Of a stretch of DNA of 33,671 nucleotides, positions 18,327-29,169 are shown one piece after another (positions within the stretch are counted from its first letter, which is position 1; each line of letters starts with the position of its first letter). Source of the DNA: Candidatus Villigracilis saccharophilus (GTDB lineage: Bacteria; Chloroflexota; Anaerolineae; Anaerolineales; Villigracilaceae); assembly GCA_016709305.1 (NCBI GenBank), contig JADJNA010000027.1, forward strand, positions 1-33,671, given 5' to 3'. A program made the position numbers and the translations under genes. Under the pieces are notes generated by a model. That model saw nothing but the letters and a program-made list of their open reading frames with translations, searched no databases and had not been told where the DNA came from.

Positions 18327-19544
18327 ATGGAAATTAATTTATATTTACGCACGCTTCGACGTGGCTGGTGGATCATCCTGATGACCATCTTAATCGCCAC
18401 TAATGTATCGTTGATAACGTCTTATTTCACACCCCCGGCTTATCAAACCAATTCCCGTTTTATTGTGGCTCCGAACGCCGGGAGTTTTACAAGCAGTTGG
18501 GATGTTGTTTCCAGCCTGGACACTTTGGACCGACGCTCTATCATTAACACGTATAGGGAATTGTTGGCCAGTCCATCGGTGTACAACCAGAATCTTGAAA
18601 TTCAGAAAATAGATCCTGCGGTCCTTGCCAAATACGATATCTCTGTAACTGTGGTGCCTGATACGAATATCCTGCAGCTGACAGTTGAAGGATTGGACCC
18701 TGAATTGGTCGTGGAAATTGCAGACGCGATCGGCACCCAGGCCGTGGAGTATATAAACAAGTTATACCCAGTTTATATTTTCACGATTCTTGACCAGCCT
18801 GCAATACCAGTTTCGCCCATTCGCCCGCAGCCGATTCAGAACGCAGGTCTTGCGCTTTTCTTCGGCGCGATTATAGGCCTTGTCCTTGCGTTCTCAAAAG
18901 AACAACTGCAAACCTCGATCGAGAAGCTGCGGGAGCGTTCCATTATTGACGTCCCCTCATCTGCGTATACGCGCGCATATTTCGAAAGACGGCTTTTGGA
19001 GGAAGTTGCGCAGCGACCTGAAAGCGACCTCTCTTTGGGCTTGATCAATTTTCGCGGGCTGGCCGATGTCGCCGACATACTTCCCCAGCAGATCAAGGAC
19101 CGTATCATTAATACCATCACGCAAAAATTGAAAAATGAATTGCGTGGAAGGGACATTGTGGGACGGTGGAATGACATGCAATTGGCCGTGTTATTGCCTT
19201 CCACCCCGATCTCCGCTGTAGAAGCTACTTTTAAGCGCCTTCAATCCTATCTTGCTGAAACGATCTCTGTTGACGCGGCTAGCGATATGATCGTTAAGCC
19301 GACCCCTGTATTGGTGTGGTGGGGCGCTCAACTTGAAACCGGCGAGGAATTAATAGATCGCTGTATCAATGCGATGGAGAAGGCATCGGCTTTTGACGAG
19401 GCGGCGGTCGTTGTTCTGTCGAAGCCATTTATATTTGCCAAAAATGAAAACCCCGTGAATTCAAACCAATCGGGTAGTATTCAAAAATTTTGCGCGAATT
19501 GTTTGTTTATCTATAATGTATATTGTTTGAAAGGATGGATGTAA
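18327..19544 (+). CDS. Wzz-like polysaccharide co-polymerase fused to a degenerate GGDEF domain
   Basis: An uninterrupted frame of 405 residues. Residues 1-190 have chain-length-regulator layout: MEINLYLRTLRRGWWIILM with the first membrane helix (about 13-34), an extracellular region, the proline-rich DQPAIPVSPIRPQP (about 156-169), and a second helix (about 172-190). No Walker motifs follow, so it is not a BY-kinase. Instead, residues about 211-330 read as a GGDEF domain: SSAYTRAYFERRLLEEVAQ, DLSLGLINF, then RGRDIVGRWNDMQLAVLLPST. GGDEF is replaced by NDMQL (282-286), so the cyclase should be dead. RxxD (R273, D276) stands at the c-di-GMP inhibitory-site position. The last about 25 residues look non-coding, and a lost A near 19486 may hide a stop at 19516. 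Confidence 0.85.
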   Translation: MEINLYLRTLRRGWWIILMTILIATNVSLITSYFTPPAYQTNSRFIVAPNAGSFTSSWDVVSSLDTLDRRSIINTYRELLASPSVYNQNLEIQKIDPAVLAKYDISVTVVPDTNILQLTVEGLDPELVVEIADAIGTQAVEYINKLYPVYIFTILDQPAIPVSPIRPQPIQNAGLALFFGAIIGLVLAFSKEQLQTSIEKLRERSIIDVPSSAYTRAYFERRLLEEVAQRPESDLSLGLINFRGLADVADILPQQIKDRIINTITQKLKNELRGRDIVGRWNDMQLAVLLPSTPISAVEATFKRLQSYLAETISVDAASDMIVKPTPVLVWWGAQLETGEELIDRCINAMEKASAFDEAAVVVLSKPFIFAKNENPVNSNQSGSIQKFCANCLFIYNVYCLKGWM

Positions 19545-21807
19545 TGAAGAAGTTTATTCTTTTTATGGTGTTAATTGGACAACTTTTCCTTATGTTTGGC
19601 GGCGGGGTTGCCCATGTTTACGCGGATAATCTATACCAGACACCCGCCGCTGATTCACGGTTTACCTTTAGTGAGCTGGGATATTCAGAGAGGCTCATGA
19701 TCGGACCGTATGATCCGATCAGGTTATTTTTAGCCTTCCCCCAACATGGCAGTTGAATACAAATGCGAAGATCTCCCTGCGATCCAATTTTGCCGGCGGG
19801 GCTGCTTCCGGCAGCGTTACCAATCAAGGCACTGTGGTTGGCGGGCTTCTCACGATATTGTTCAATAATCGTATTGTGGACACTGTTGTGCTCGATCAAA
19901 ATGGACCATTTATCCGCGAAATTTCCATTCCTGCCGGCGCCCTGGCTCCAATTTCAAGCGACGGGCGGAATTTATTGTCAATGGTCTTTGACGCAAGCGT
20001 GAACTGTGATAACCCGGATATCCAATCGACCCTGATCGTGAGTTCCGGGTCGGAAATTGATCTCCAGCACGACACCATATCACCATCCCTGGATTTGTCG
20101 GCTTTCCCGTATCCCATTTATCTGCCGCAGGCGCTGCTCCCGACAGCCACCACCATTGTTCTGCCGGATGCTCCAACCATCGGTGAAATTCAGTCAGCAA
20201 TGGCAGGCATTGCCGGGCTTGGCTCCATTACAAACGGAGATCTAACAGCCAACCTTGTTACAGAAAGCAAGTTGACCGCCGAGGTTAGAAGCACCAACAA
20301 CCTTATTTTTGTAGGGAATCCCTCGAAATTTACCGTTCTCCAGGCGTTGCTTTTGCCGATCCCTGTCGCGAACGGCAAATTCAGCCTGAGCGGACTGCAA
20401 GATAATGATGGTGTTGTGCAGGCCGCAATATCCCCATGGAATCAAGCCAATGTCCTGTTGTCGATTGGCGGAAACAATGACGAAGCCGTGATCAAAGCCG
20501 GGCAGGCTTTGGGCAGCGGCGGCATTGTAACCAGCGGTGGAAGACCAGATGTATCTGTGATCAGTAGTATCGCTCCCGCCAACGAGGAAGTTGTTTCCAG
20601 AAGACCCGGACGTTGGCAGACCTTGGTTACGATAATCAGTCTTTAGGCGGAACCTTCGGACAATATCTTTCCTATTCGTTTTTCGCGTCTTCCGAACAGA
20701 CATTTTCCTCGGAAGCGTATTTGGATCTTGTCCTCTCAAATTCCAAGCTTTTGAATTTTGATAGAAGCAGTCTTACCGTGTTGTTAAACGACAGCGTGAT
20801 CGGAAGCCTGCAATTCTCGGATCAGTCGGAACAGGTTGAGACAACGCGCATCAAAATACTGGCGGGCATTCTTAGAAGAGGCAGCACAAACTCGAGATCG
20901 TAAGCGATCTTGTCCCGAACAATAGCTGCGCACTCCCAATACGTCAACACTTCATTGACCATTGGGCAATCATCATTGTTGCATTTGCCGGTTTCAAGCG
21001 AGCCAATTGGCACCGCGAAAAATTTATACCTGGATAACTTCCCATCCATGTTTATCACGGATAGGAACCTGGCTGATTTGGCGTTTGTGGTGCCCGCGAA
21101 TGACCCAACATCCTGGGATTATGCCGCGAAGATCGCATATTATATCGGCGCCAAAGGCGGCATCTCGGTTGCGGACTTTAAAGTTGTGTTTGGAGAGGAT
21201 GTCCCTGAGGATATTCGCGCGGAGCGAAATTTGATCATGGTGGGCAAGGCGAGCACCCTGCCGATCATCTCTGAAATAAATGATCAGTTGCCCGCGCCTT
21301 TCGAAGCAGGCAAGGATGAAGCGATACAACCCGCCATGCTGGTAAATTACCGCCTGCTTCCAAATGTAAGTGTGGGATCTGTTCAGTTATTAACTTCGCC
21401 CTGGGCTTCCGACCGCGCGATCTTAACTGTAATGGGTAATACCGATCAGGGCATCCCAATGGCCGGCGAAGTTCTTGTCAAGGACAACCTTGTAAATCAA
21501 CTGAACGGGAATTTCTCGATCCTATACGGTGATCAGATCTTGACCACTGACACCCGCCTGGGTCTTGTGAAGGAAGGCGTGGTTGGCGGGCTGCCGCGTT
21601 GCTGTTACTGAACCCCCGACATCCCTTTCCACTCCCGCCCCGCTGCGTACCCCTGTAATTCAAGGGCGGGCGGGATGGTTGCTGCCCGCATTGATTGGGT
21701 TGACAGTGGCTATTTTGATCATTGCAGCCATCGTCATTCGAAATTCATTCTCCAGCGCGGCCACAGCCAAGGCATTGAAGGACACAGCCGAAAAATCTGA
21801 CAAGTGA
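19544..21807 (+). CDS. BcsB-like periplasmic/extracytoplasmic synthase subunit (frameshifted)
   Basis: The start ATG at 19544 overlaps the previous stop (TAATG), with AAGGATGG upstream. A signal peptide (FILFMVLIGQLFLMFGGGVAHVYA) precedes about 650 residues of beta-rich sequence with BcsB landmarks: SLPPTWQL after repair, LRSNF, LTILFNNRIVDTVVLDQ, NLIFVGNPSKFTVLQALLLP, SPWNQANVLLSIGGNNDEAVIKAGQAL, LYLDNFPSMFITDRNLADLAFVVP and WDYAAKIAYYIGAKGG. A single C-terminal membrane helix (LLPALIGLTVAILIIAAIVI) ends it, as in BcsB. Breaks lie near 19740, 20605, 20880, 20940 and 21600. BcsB partners the cellulose synthase and guides the emerging chain; here the partner is the GT2 just downstream. The polymer need not be cellulose. 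Confidence 0.8.
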
Positions 21808-21823
21808 TCCTGTTGTACCTTTT

Positions 21824-22999
21824 ATGGTGATATTGTTTTGGGCGTCGGTATTCTTTATTCTATATACCTATTTTGGTTACCCTTTACTGACCGTACTGCT
21901 CGCAAGACTGACGCCCAAAACCAGGCCATATCCGCAAACATATCCTTTTGTCACTTTTTTGATCGCTGCCTATAACGAAGAAAAAGTGATTGCGGAAAAG
22001 ATAGAGAATACATTAAATCTCGACTACCCTCCTGAAAAGCTACAGATCATCGTTGCGGCAGACGGGACTACAGACCAGACACCCGAGATCGTAAAGAAAT
22101 TCAGCCACCTTGGGGTTGAATTGAGTTATATTCCGCTGCGCGGCGGAAAGATGGCGGCCATTGTTCGCGCCATGTCCCTGGCGCGCGGCGAGATCGTCAT
22201 ATTTTCCGACGCGAATAACATGTACGACGCGAAAGCGGCAAAACTGTTAGTTGCTCCATTTGCCGACCGCAAGGTTGGAGCTACCACAGGCGCAAAGTTG
22301 ATCATTGAAGACGGCAGGAATCTAAGTTCCGCAGAAGGACTGTATTGGAAATACGAATCTGCGATTAAAAAAAATGAAACCGCCTTTAGTACCTGTACGG
22401 CCTCTGTGGGGGAGATCATGGCAGTCCGGAAGGAATATTTTTCAGCCCCGCAGGCCAACATCATAAATGACGATCGATATATGATCTTTGACTTAATCCG
22501 TCGTGGATATAACATTGTATACGTTGCGGATGCGCGCTCATACGAATATGTTTCCCAGTCGGCAAAAGATGAAATCACCCGCCGCTCGCGTATGAATGCC
22601 GGAATTTACCAAACTGTCGCGATGTCCGGAAAGCTGCTGCCGTTCAACCGCCCACTTGTTTTATGGCAGATCCTGTCGCATAAATTTTTTCGCGCATTTA
22701 TCCCGTACGCCATGCTGGCCGCTTTAATATCCAATGTAATTCTTGTGCTCGCCGCGGGGGGGGACAATGCGCAAGCATCCCGGTTGATGCCGCCTCCTTT
22801 GGATCGTGTCCTTTTGTTGCTGCAGGGTCTCTTTTATGGCATGGCCTTGCTCGGAAACATTTTTAAGTTCAATGGGGTTGCGGGAAAGATTTTGTACCTG
22901 CCCACGTTTTTGGTCAATTCAAATTTTGCCACAGTGGCGGGATTATACGGTTTTCTAACCAACAAACGCTCTCATATCTGGAAACGCGTTCAGCGTTAA
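21824..22999 (+). CDS. processive-type glycosyltransferase family 2 (membrane synthase)
   Basis: An intact frame of 391 residues with an N-terminal helix and three to four C-terminal helices around a GT-A domain. Motifs are VTFLIAAYNEE, AADGTTDQT, IFSDANNMYD (DxD-like), TCTASVGEIMAVRKEYF, INDDRYMIFDLIRRGY and RRSRMNAGIYQT (a Q/RxxRW-like end). This is the layout of cellulose, poly-N-acetylglucosamine or hyaluronan synthases. No PilZ domain follows, in contrast to BcsA. It sits 16 bases after the BcsB-like gene. The polymer formed cannot be deduced; a deacetylase next door makes an amino-sugar polymer plausible. Confidence 0.88.
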   Translation: MVILFWASVFFILYTYFGYPLLTVLLARLTPKTRPYPQTYPFVTFLIAAYNEEKVIAEKIENTLNLDYPPEKLQIIVAADGTTDQTPEIVKKFSHLGVELSYIPLRGGKMAAIVRAMSLARGEIVIFSDANNMYDAKAAKLLVAPFADRKVGATTGAKLIIEDGRNLSSAEGLYWKYESAIKKNETAFSTCTASVGEIMAVRKEYFSAPQANIINDDRYMIFDLIRRGYNIVYVADARSYEYVSQSAKDEITRRSRMNAGIYQTVAMSGKLLPFNRPLVLWQILSHKFFRAFIPYAMLAALISNVILVLAAGGDNAQASRLMPPPLDRVLLLLQGLFYGMALLGNIFKFNGVAGKILYLPTFLVNSNFATVAGLYGFLTNKRSHIWKRVQR

Positions 23000-23032
23000 T
23001 TAAAAAATTCTCCAAAAAGGCGCAATATCCTG

Positions 23033-24065
23033 ATGTCCATTTCCCGCGCACGCGTGGTGCTTTCCCTGCTTGATACTTTGGTGGGCTTGAAAATATTTGA
23101 TGTTATTCATTATGCGACTCCAAACTTTCTTACAGTTCTAAATTACCACCGCATTGAAGACCCTTTCAAGCAAGGCTTCGATACGTTCAAGCCGAACATA
23201 AGCGCCAGGCCGCAGGAATTTTCAAGGCAGATGGAATATGTCAAGGCGCGCTTCAATGTTATTACTTGCGAGCAGCTTGCCGCTTGTTTGCGCGGAGAAA
23301 AGAAATTGCCGCCCCATGCCGCCATAATTACTTTTGATGACGGCTATACTGATAATCTCACGAACGCGCTTCCTATTTTGCAGAAATACAATTTACCCGC
23401 CGTGATTTTTCTAACCACGGATTTTATGGGATCGGATTTGCCCTTCTATTGGGATGCGGTGGCGTATTGCTTTTATCACACAAAAAAGAATGACGCGTTT
23501 CTGCCGCTGACCGGGGAGTGCTCCTGGCATGATGAGCACTCCCGTGAACGGATAATGCTCCGCTGGATCGAGGCGGTAAAGAAACTCCCTGAAGATGAAA
23601 AGCGCGCCATGATCCAACAGATCGGTCCGCTTTTGGATGTGGAGATTCCCGCCGGGGCGTTTGCAAACCTGCACCTGACCTGGGAGCAGGTTCGGGCGAT
23701 GAGGCGAAGCGGAATTGAATTCGGCTCACATACTGCCGCCCACCCGATCCTGACACGCATTCCACTTGAGCAGGCAAGGCGTGAGATTCAAGAATCCAAA
23801 AGAAAGATCGAAGCAGAGATCGCAGAACCCGTCATCAGCCTGGCGTATCCAAACGGCGGCTCAGCCGATTTTTTTCTCCTGATGTGATGGAAGCGGCGCG
23901 ACAGGCTGGGATCGAGGTCGCGTTCACGCTGTTATCCGGTCAACTCGATACGCGACCGTAAGGAAAAATCCTCTGGCTGTCAGGCGTATTTTTCTGACCT
24001 ACCATGATACATTCTCAAAATTTGTGATGAAATTGATGGGTATTACACGACTGTTAAATAAATGA
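23033..24065 (+). CDS. polysaccharide deacetylase, NodB homology domain (frameshifted at the 3' end)
   Basis: About 343 residues. NodB motif 1 is IITFDDGYTDN (metal-binding Asp pair) and motif 2 is EFGSHTAAHPILTRI (the two histidines). SLAYPNGG follows as motif 3. An insertion between motifs 1 and 2 (FYWDAVAYCFYHTKKNDAF and on) is common in exopolysaccharide-cluster members. Extra T bases near 23869 and another break near 23955 hide the true C-terminus, which reads FLTYHDTFSKFVMKLMGITRLLNK to 24065. It removes N-acetyl groups from GlcNAc-type polymers. The lack of a clear signal peptide suggests action on lipid-linked units in the cytoplasm, or a very short anchor. Confidence 0.88.
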
Positions 24066-24080
24066 CGGGAGATTAATAGA

Positions 24081-25282
24081 ATGGTACTGTCTGAAAGAAC
24101 CCGCGGAGCGGTGGTGTTTGCCTCGAGTTATACCGCTTTTGGGAATAATTCGGAGTTTGGGGCGTAAGGGCATCCCGGTTTGGATATTGGATGACGGGCG
24201 CTCTCCCGCCAGGTATTCCAGATATGTCCAGCGCAGTTTTCCTTTGAACAAGGAGGATGACGCCGGGCAAATTTCCCTGTTGATCGAGATCGCTCAAAAA
24301 AATAACCTTCAGGGCTGGACGCTTTCCTGACGGCGACAAGGGCGCTTCCATCATTGCCAAAAATTACGATAGGTTGTCGGAATATTATCAACTGACAACT
24401 CCGAAGTGGGATATTTTGCAGTGGGCGGTGGATAAATATTATACTTATCAACTGGCCGCTGAAATAGGCGCAGATTATCCGAAGGCGTTTTACCCTAAAA
24501 ATAGATCAGACGTTGAAATATTGGACGGGAAATTTCCGATGATCCTCAAGCCGGTCCACCATCAGGGGAGCGATGCGTTCTCAAATGGCAGGGCCTGGCA
24601 GGCAAAAGACCGTGCCGAACTGCTTTCACTTTATGATGAAATGTGCCGCTTGGCTGCTGATCCCTCGGTAATTATGATACAGGAGATGATCGCCGCGGAA
24701 CCCGGGACGCAAGTTTCATATGCGGCATTATGTAAAGATGGGACAGTCCTTGCAGATATATTTGCCGAGCGGGTTCGTCTTACTCCGCCTGAGTTTGGAG
24801 TAAGCGCATACGTACAGTCTATTGAAAGACCCGAACTTGAAGCCCCGTCCAGACGTTTCCTGGAAAAGATCAAATACACAGGCATTGTTGAAATTGAATT
24901 CATGCTTGATAGACGGGATGGCTTGTATAAAATGCTGGATGTCAACACGCGTGCCTGGGGATGGATCGCGATGTGCGGATACGCCGGAGTTGATTTTCCA
25001 TATTTGATGTGGAAAGTCTCTCAGGATGAGGAGGTTTCGCCTGTGCGCGGGCGTCCGGGTGTGGGGTGGTCGCGCACATTTTTTGATATTGGCGCCGCTC
25101 TGCAAACGGTCTGGATGGGCAGGCCATTTTCGACGGGAAAATTTATTTCCTCCCTGCTGCGTGCCAATCATGAAATGTACGTATGGGATGATCTTAAGCC
25201 GGCTTTCATGGAACTATTCACATTTTCTGCGCGGGTATTTCGAAAGTTAAGAAAAATAATATCAGGGAAATCAAAAAAATAA
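24081..25282 (+). CDS. ATP-grasp superfamily carboligase (frameshifted)
   Basis: The start at 24081 has GGGAG upstream, 15 bases after the deacetylase. Repaired, the N-terminus reads AVVFASSYTALGIIRSLGRKGIPVWILDDG, the pre-ATP-grasp fold. The ATP-grasp domain has PMILKPVHHQGSDAF (lysine), VIMIQEMIAAEPGTQVSYAAL, and GIVEIEFMLD with MLDVNTRAWGW, the acidic and asparagine metal ligands. An extra T near 24139 and a further indel near 24322 break the frame. It resembles COG3919-type predicted carboligases that occur in cell-surface polysaccharide loci. It may attach an amino acid or other carboxylate to a sugar; the acceptor is not known. Confidence 0.82.
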
Positions 25283-25341
25283 TTTCACTGGAAACTTTTT
25301 CTTGAATACTTATTGATTACGGGCGGGCCCTGATGGAAAGT

Positions 25342-26588
25342 TCATTTGTTTTTCAGTAATTCAGAATAGACATCAAGAATTGTCCCGGCGATTGGCTCCC
25401 ACGCAAAGCGTGTTTTCGGAGAGGTGTTTGGAATATGCCCCCATTTCCTTTCCCCGTAACGGATCATTGATGATCTTTGAAATGGCAATTGCCAATTCTC
25501 GCGGAGACCTGGGCGGGACCAAAAGCCATTTTTGCCATCTTCCACAGCTTCAGGGAATCCGCCCACATTGGTTGCCACCACAGGTTTACCAAAAGCATAT
25601 GCCGCCTGAAGCGCCCCGCTTTGGGTGATGCTGTGATATGGATAAACAACCACCGACGCCAATTCCATCAATGGTGCGATTTCTTCCATATCCAAATAAC
25701 GGCTGTCAAAAACGACCGCGTTTGATAGGTGTAAATCCGTTACCATTTTATGCAGCGCGGTCATATTCATATGCTTTGACGGCTTGCCTGCGATGACAAG
25801 CCGCGCACGTTTGTTTTGTTCACAAACATCCGCAAAGGCTTGAATTAATTCAGGCACACCTTTGCTGGGCGCAAGATTTCAAAGAATAAAACCGTGCAAT
25901 TTTCATCTGACAAATTGTATTTTTTTCAGCAGGCGGTACCGCATCTCGTTGGTGCTGTCTGTAGCGGGAAATATCCGTTCGTTTCCGTGCCGAATGCTGT
26001 GCAGGTTGCTGGCGGGGAAATCAAAAAGAGATAAAAACCTTTGCTTGTTGGATTCGCCGTGAAAAAAAATGGCCGAAAAATTCTTGAAGGTCCCGCTGAT
26101 CAGATTATCGTTAATTCTTGTGAAGACATTATTGCCAAGCTCGCGTGACTCGAATTCATGGCAGATCTGACTTAACACCAGTCCCCTGCTTTTCAGGCAG
26201 GCATAAAATAATCCCTCCATCTGGAATTGTGTTGTTCCAAGTGGATCACGTCAGGGCGTGTTTTTAGCAGGTATTGGGTCAGCCGCACCCATTCGATAAA
26301 CCATCGGATCCCCCGCAGGCCGCGGCGTACTCCCCTGATCATTTTCATTACCGTATTCTTTCGGAATTGCCCCGATAGCGGATCGTCCGTCCGCGACCAT
26401 AACTCCATTAACTTGACCACCTGAAAGTTATGCGGGAAATCTTCCAGTTCATATTCACTCGATGTTACCAGGGAAACATCCGCGCCTTGCTTTGCCATGG
26501 CTGTACACATTTGGTATGCATAGTGGATCATGCCTCCCGAGCCGCGCGGCTCCACCAGGAAAACTTTCATTTGCTTTTTATCGCCCAT
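25342..26588 (-). CDS. glycosyltransferase family 4 (GT-B), frameshifted
   Basis: The N-terminal half shows VFLVEPRGSGGMIHYAYQMCTAMAKQGADVSLVTS and TRPDVIHLEQHNSRWR. The C-terminal half has the GT4 signature RLVIAGKPSKHM, EEIAPLMELASVVVYPYHSITQSGALQAAYAFGKPVVATNVGGFPEAVEDG, with the E-x7-E region degenerate (SITQSGALQ). Breaks lie near 26200, 25910, 25860, 25540 and 25400. The start is ATG 26588 (GGAGAG upstream), which overlaps the end of the preceding GT4, or ATG 26570. Last gene of the minus half, converging on the ATP-grasp gene. It probably adds one sugar of the repeat unit at the cytoplasmic face. Confidence 0.85.
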
Positions 26589-27707
26589 GCTGGATCAGCT
26601 CTCCATAAAGTTCAGTCAACTTTTCCACTTGTTTTTTGATATCAAATTTTTCATGTGATATTTTTAGCCCCCCTTGCCATCGCATCTCTTAGCGCCTTGT
26701 CTTGCGCGAGTTTCAAACAGCTCTCCACAAGCTGAAGGGGCTCCGCAGGCTCGATCAGTATTCCGCTTATCCCATTTACAACGATTTCCGGCACGCCTCC
26801 CACGCTGGACGCGATAACTGCTTTTCCAGCGGACATTGCCTCAATTAACACAGTCGGAAGCGCGTCTATGAGGGTAGGCAGGACAAAAACGTCGCTTGCC
26901 GCGAGAATTTCATGAATATCCGTCCGCTGACCTGTAAATGTGACGTGTGAGTCAAGTCCATGGGATCGTGTAAATTCCTTTAGGGCATCGCCGTGCGCGC
27001 CGTCGCCAACAACAAGGTAACGGGCGGATGGTTCAGCTTGCAAAATTTGCGGCATGGCTGCCAGCATATATTGAATCCCTTTTGGCTCACGTAAGACCGC
27101 AATGGTCAGGAAGATGGTCGCGGCGGAGGGGATGCCCAGAGACGCGCGTTTCTGTTCACGGACAGTTTCGTTTAATGGATCGAAAACTGACAGGTCAATG
27201 CCATTGTAGAGAGTGACGATCCGCTCATGTTTAATTTTTCCGTATTTTATATGATGCCTGGCGCGTACTTTCTGAAACTGCGATCACACGCGTGCAAAAA
27301 TTCCTCAGACATGCCCACTCGATTTGACTGCGCCCATATTCCGTCCTTGCGGCGCGCCAAGGGTGTGAAGCGTGGAGACGCTGGGATGCAAGCATCGCAG
27401 CGGCAACATTGCCCAATACATTCGCAAACTCCAACTGGGTATGAATAATGTGCGGATTATGGCTGCGGATATATTTTAGAAGTTTTGGAAGGTTCGCGGG
27501 ATGGCGAAGGTTTGGAATGGGAACGAGGTCAACGGGTATCCCGGCATGCTCCAGTTCCCTTGCGATCGGGTTGCCCTGTTTTACCTGCAAGGCGCATACC
27601 CGCAGGTCGAATCTTTCGGGGTCAAAAGATTTCATTATGGAAAGGGTCATTCTCTCAGCGCCGCCATGACCGAGCCCGTCAATGATCCATAGTATTCGGG
27701 TTTTCAT
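26578..27707 (-). CDS. glycosyltransferase family 4 (GT-B), frameshifted
   Basis: The start at 27707 gives MKTRILWIIDGLGHGGAERM, the glycine-rich acceptor loop of GT4 enzymes. HIIHTQLEFANVLGNVAAAM and VIAVSESTRQ follow. The C-terminal half has YLVVGDGAHGDALKEF, VTFTGQRTDIHEILAASDVFVLPTLIDALPTVLIEAMSAGKAVIASSVGGVPEIV, with the E-x7-E pair and nucleotide-sugar loop. Repair of a lost base near 26655 continues the protein to ELYGELIQHGR at 26578. There are further breaks between 27070 and 27240. It probably acts on the lipid-linked repeat unit. Confidence 0.88.
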
Positions 27708-27741
27708 TTTGCTGCCGTTGAGGATCTTAATCCAAGAACTT

Positions 27742-29169
27742 TTAGGCATCCAGCACCGAATTCCGCTCAATCAGCCAGACAACCCCAAGATATCCCTGCT
27801 GCACCGCAAATGACAACGACGATTAGCTGGGTTAAAGGCGCGCTGTCGGCGGTCAGATAAAGAGCGGGCAATGCCAATGCGAGCAGTCCAATTCCGCATA
27901 CGAACGATGTGAGCTCCCTGACTATGTCAATGATCGTGAGCTTCAAGAAGTGCGCTGCGACAAAGTAGCGTATGGTGGCGGAAATTATTCCTGCGGCAAG
28001 GTGGGCGATCGCGACACCCACCAGACTGTACTGCGCGCCGAGCCAGAGGAGGAAAATACGGATCACGAACATGGGGATTGATATTTTATAAGGATATCCG
28101 CCGCCCGATCGCTTTATAAATGTCGCCGACATGGAATCCGGATCGAGACCACCCAAACATACAGGCTGAGCACCCGCAGAATGGGGATCGCGTCCACCCA
28201 TTGCTCGCCAAACGCAACTCTAATCAATGGATCTGCCGCGATAAACATTCCCAGGCAGAGCGGTGTAACGAGCAATTCCACGTAGCGAACAATGGAGAGG
28301 AAGCTTCTCTTTAGCACTTCTGCTTGATCTTGCAGTGATGAAAAGGCGGGAAACAGGACGGCTGTCATGATCCACAGGATGTTGAGCACCAATGTTTGCG
28401 GCAGGCGGTATGCGAGCGTGTAAATTCCCAGGGCGGTGGGGGTATAGATCAGACCGATGATAAAGTAGTCAAAACTATCCTCCCAGACAGAGATGGCATT
28501 ATTCCCCATGATGGAAAAGCCATACTGGAAAAGTTCTTTTTGCGATGGAGGCGTTCCAGATGAGTTTTGGCCGCCAGGGCAGGACGACCCATAAAATTAT
28601 TGATTGGATGATTGTTCCCGCCAATTGACCTATCACGAGCGACCAGACGCCGAAGCCGGAAATGGCCGCCTTGACGACCGTGTGCCCCAGGTCGGGGAAT
28701 ATTTTCTTGCGAAAGTTAAGCTCGCGCTGTAAGAGCACGTTATGCACAGAGCCGGCCGCATTGAACATAAAGGTCAAGCCAAGCCAGCGTAGAATTGGCG
28801 TAACCTGTGGTTCGTGGAAAAATTCGCGGCGAGCGGGGCGACCAGGATCGTTATGAGTGTGAGGAGTGTGCTTGAAAGCAGATTTAAGAGAAAGGCGGTG
28901 TTTGCAGAATCTTCCACAGCGCGTTTTCTCTGGATCAGGGCGGCGCCAAGCCCAAGGTCATTAATGACCGAGAGGTAATCCATGGTCAATGTGGCCAGAG
29001 CCACCACGCCAAAATTTTCGGGAGGTAAAATATGTGCCAGTATTGAAATTGTGACCAGGTTAAGGATTTTTCCCGATCCAAATGACAGGTAGTTCCACGC
29101 CATGCCGTGCGTGGCCTTACGGGTAATCTCCTTATATTTTGAATCGTCGTCACCAACTTCAACGGTCAT
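27742..29169 (-). CDS. Wzx-like polysaccharide flippase, MOP superfamily (frameshifted)
   Basis: A protein of about 475 residues with 12 or more membrane helices. The start MTVEVGDDDSKYKEITRKATHGMAWNYLSFGSGKILNLV and HILPPENFGVVALATLTMDYLSVINDLGLGAALIQRK are typical of WzxC/lipopolysaccharide exporters. Later landmarks are LLQRELNFRKK, SFDYFIIGLIYTPTALGIYTLAYRLP and LRVLSLYVWV. Breaks lie near 28785, 28510 and 28130, and one near 27785 restores the end GVVWLIERNSVLDA at 27742. It should flip undecaprenyl-linked repeat units to the outside. Its ATG overlaps the Wzy stop by four bases. Confidence 0.87.

Noticed and set aside
18137..18337. Small open frame between the sugar transferase and the Wzz-GGDEF gene.
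   Set aside because: It has no start signal or domain and runs into the next gene; its composition is that of intergenic DNA.
16613..19544. The two GGDEF-like proteins considered as active diguanylate cyclases.
   Set aside because: Neither has a GG(D/E)EF or close variant at the active-site position.
25283..25341. Gap between the convergent ATP-grasp and GT4 genes examined for a terminator.
   Set aside because: Only a GGGCGGGCCC-type patch is present; no stem with a T-tract could be drawn.
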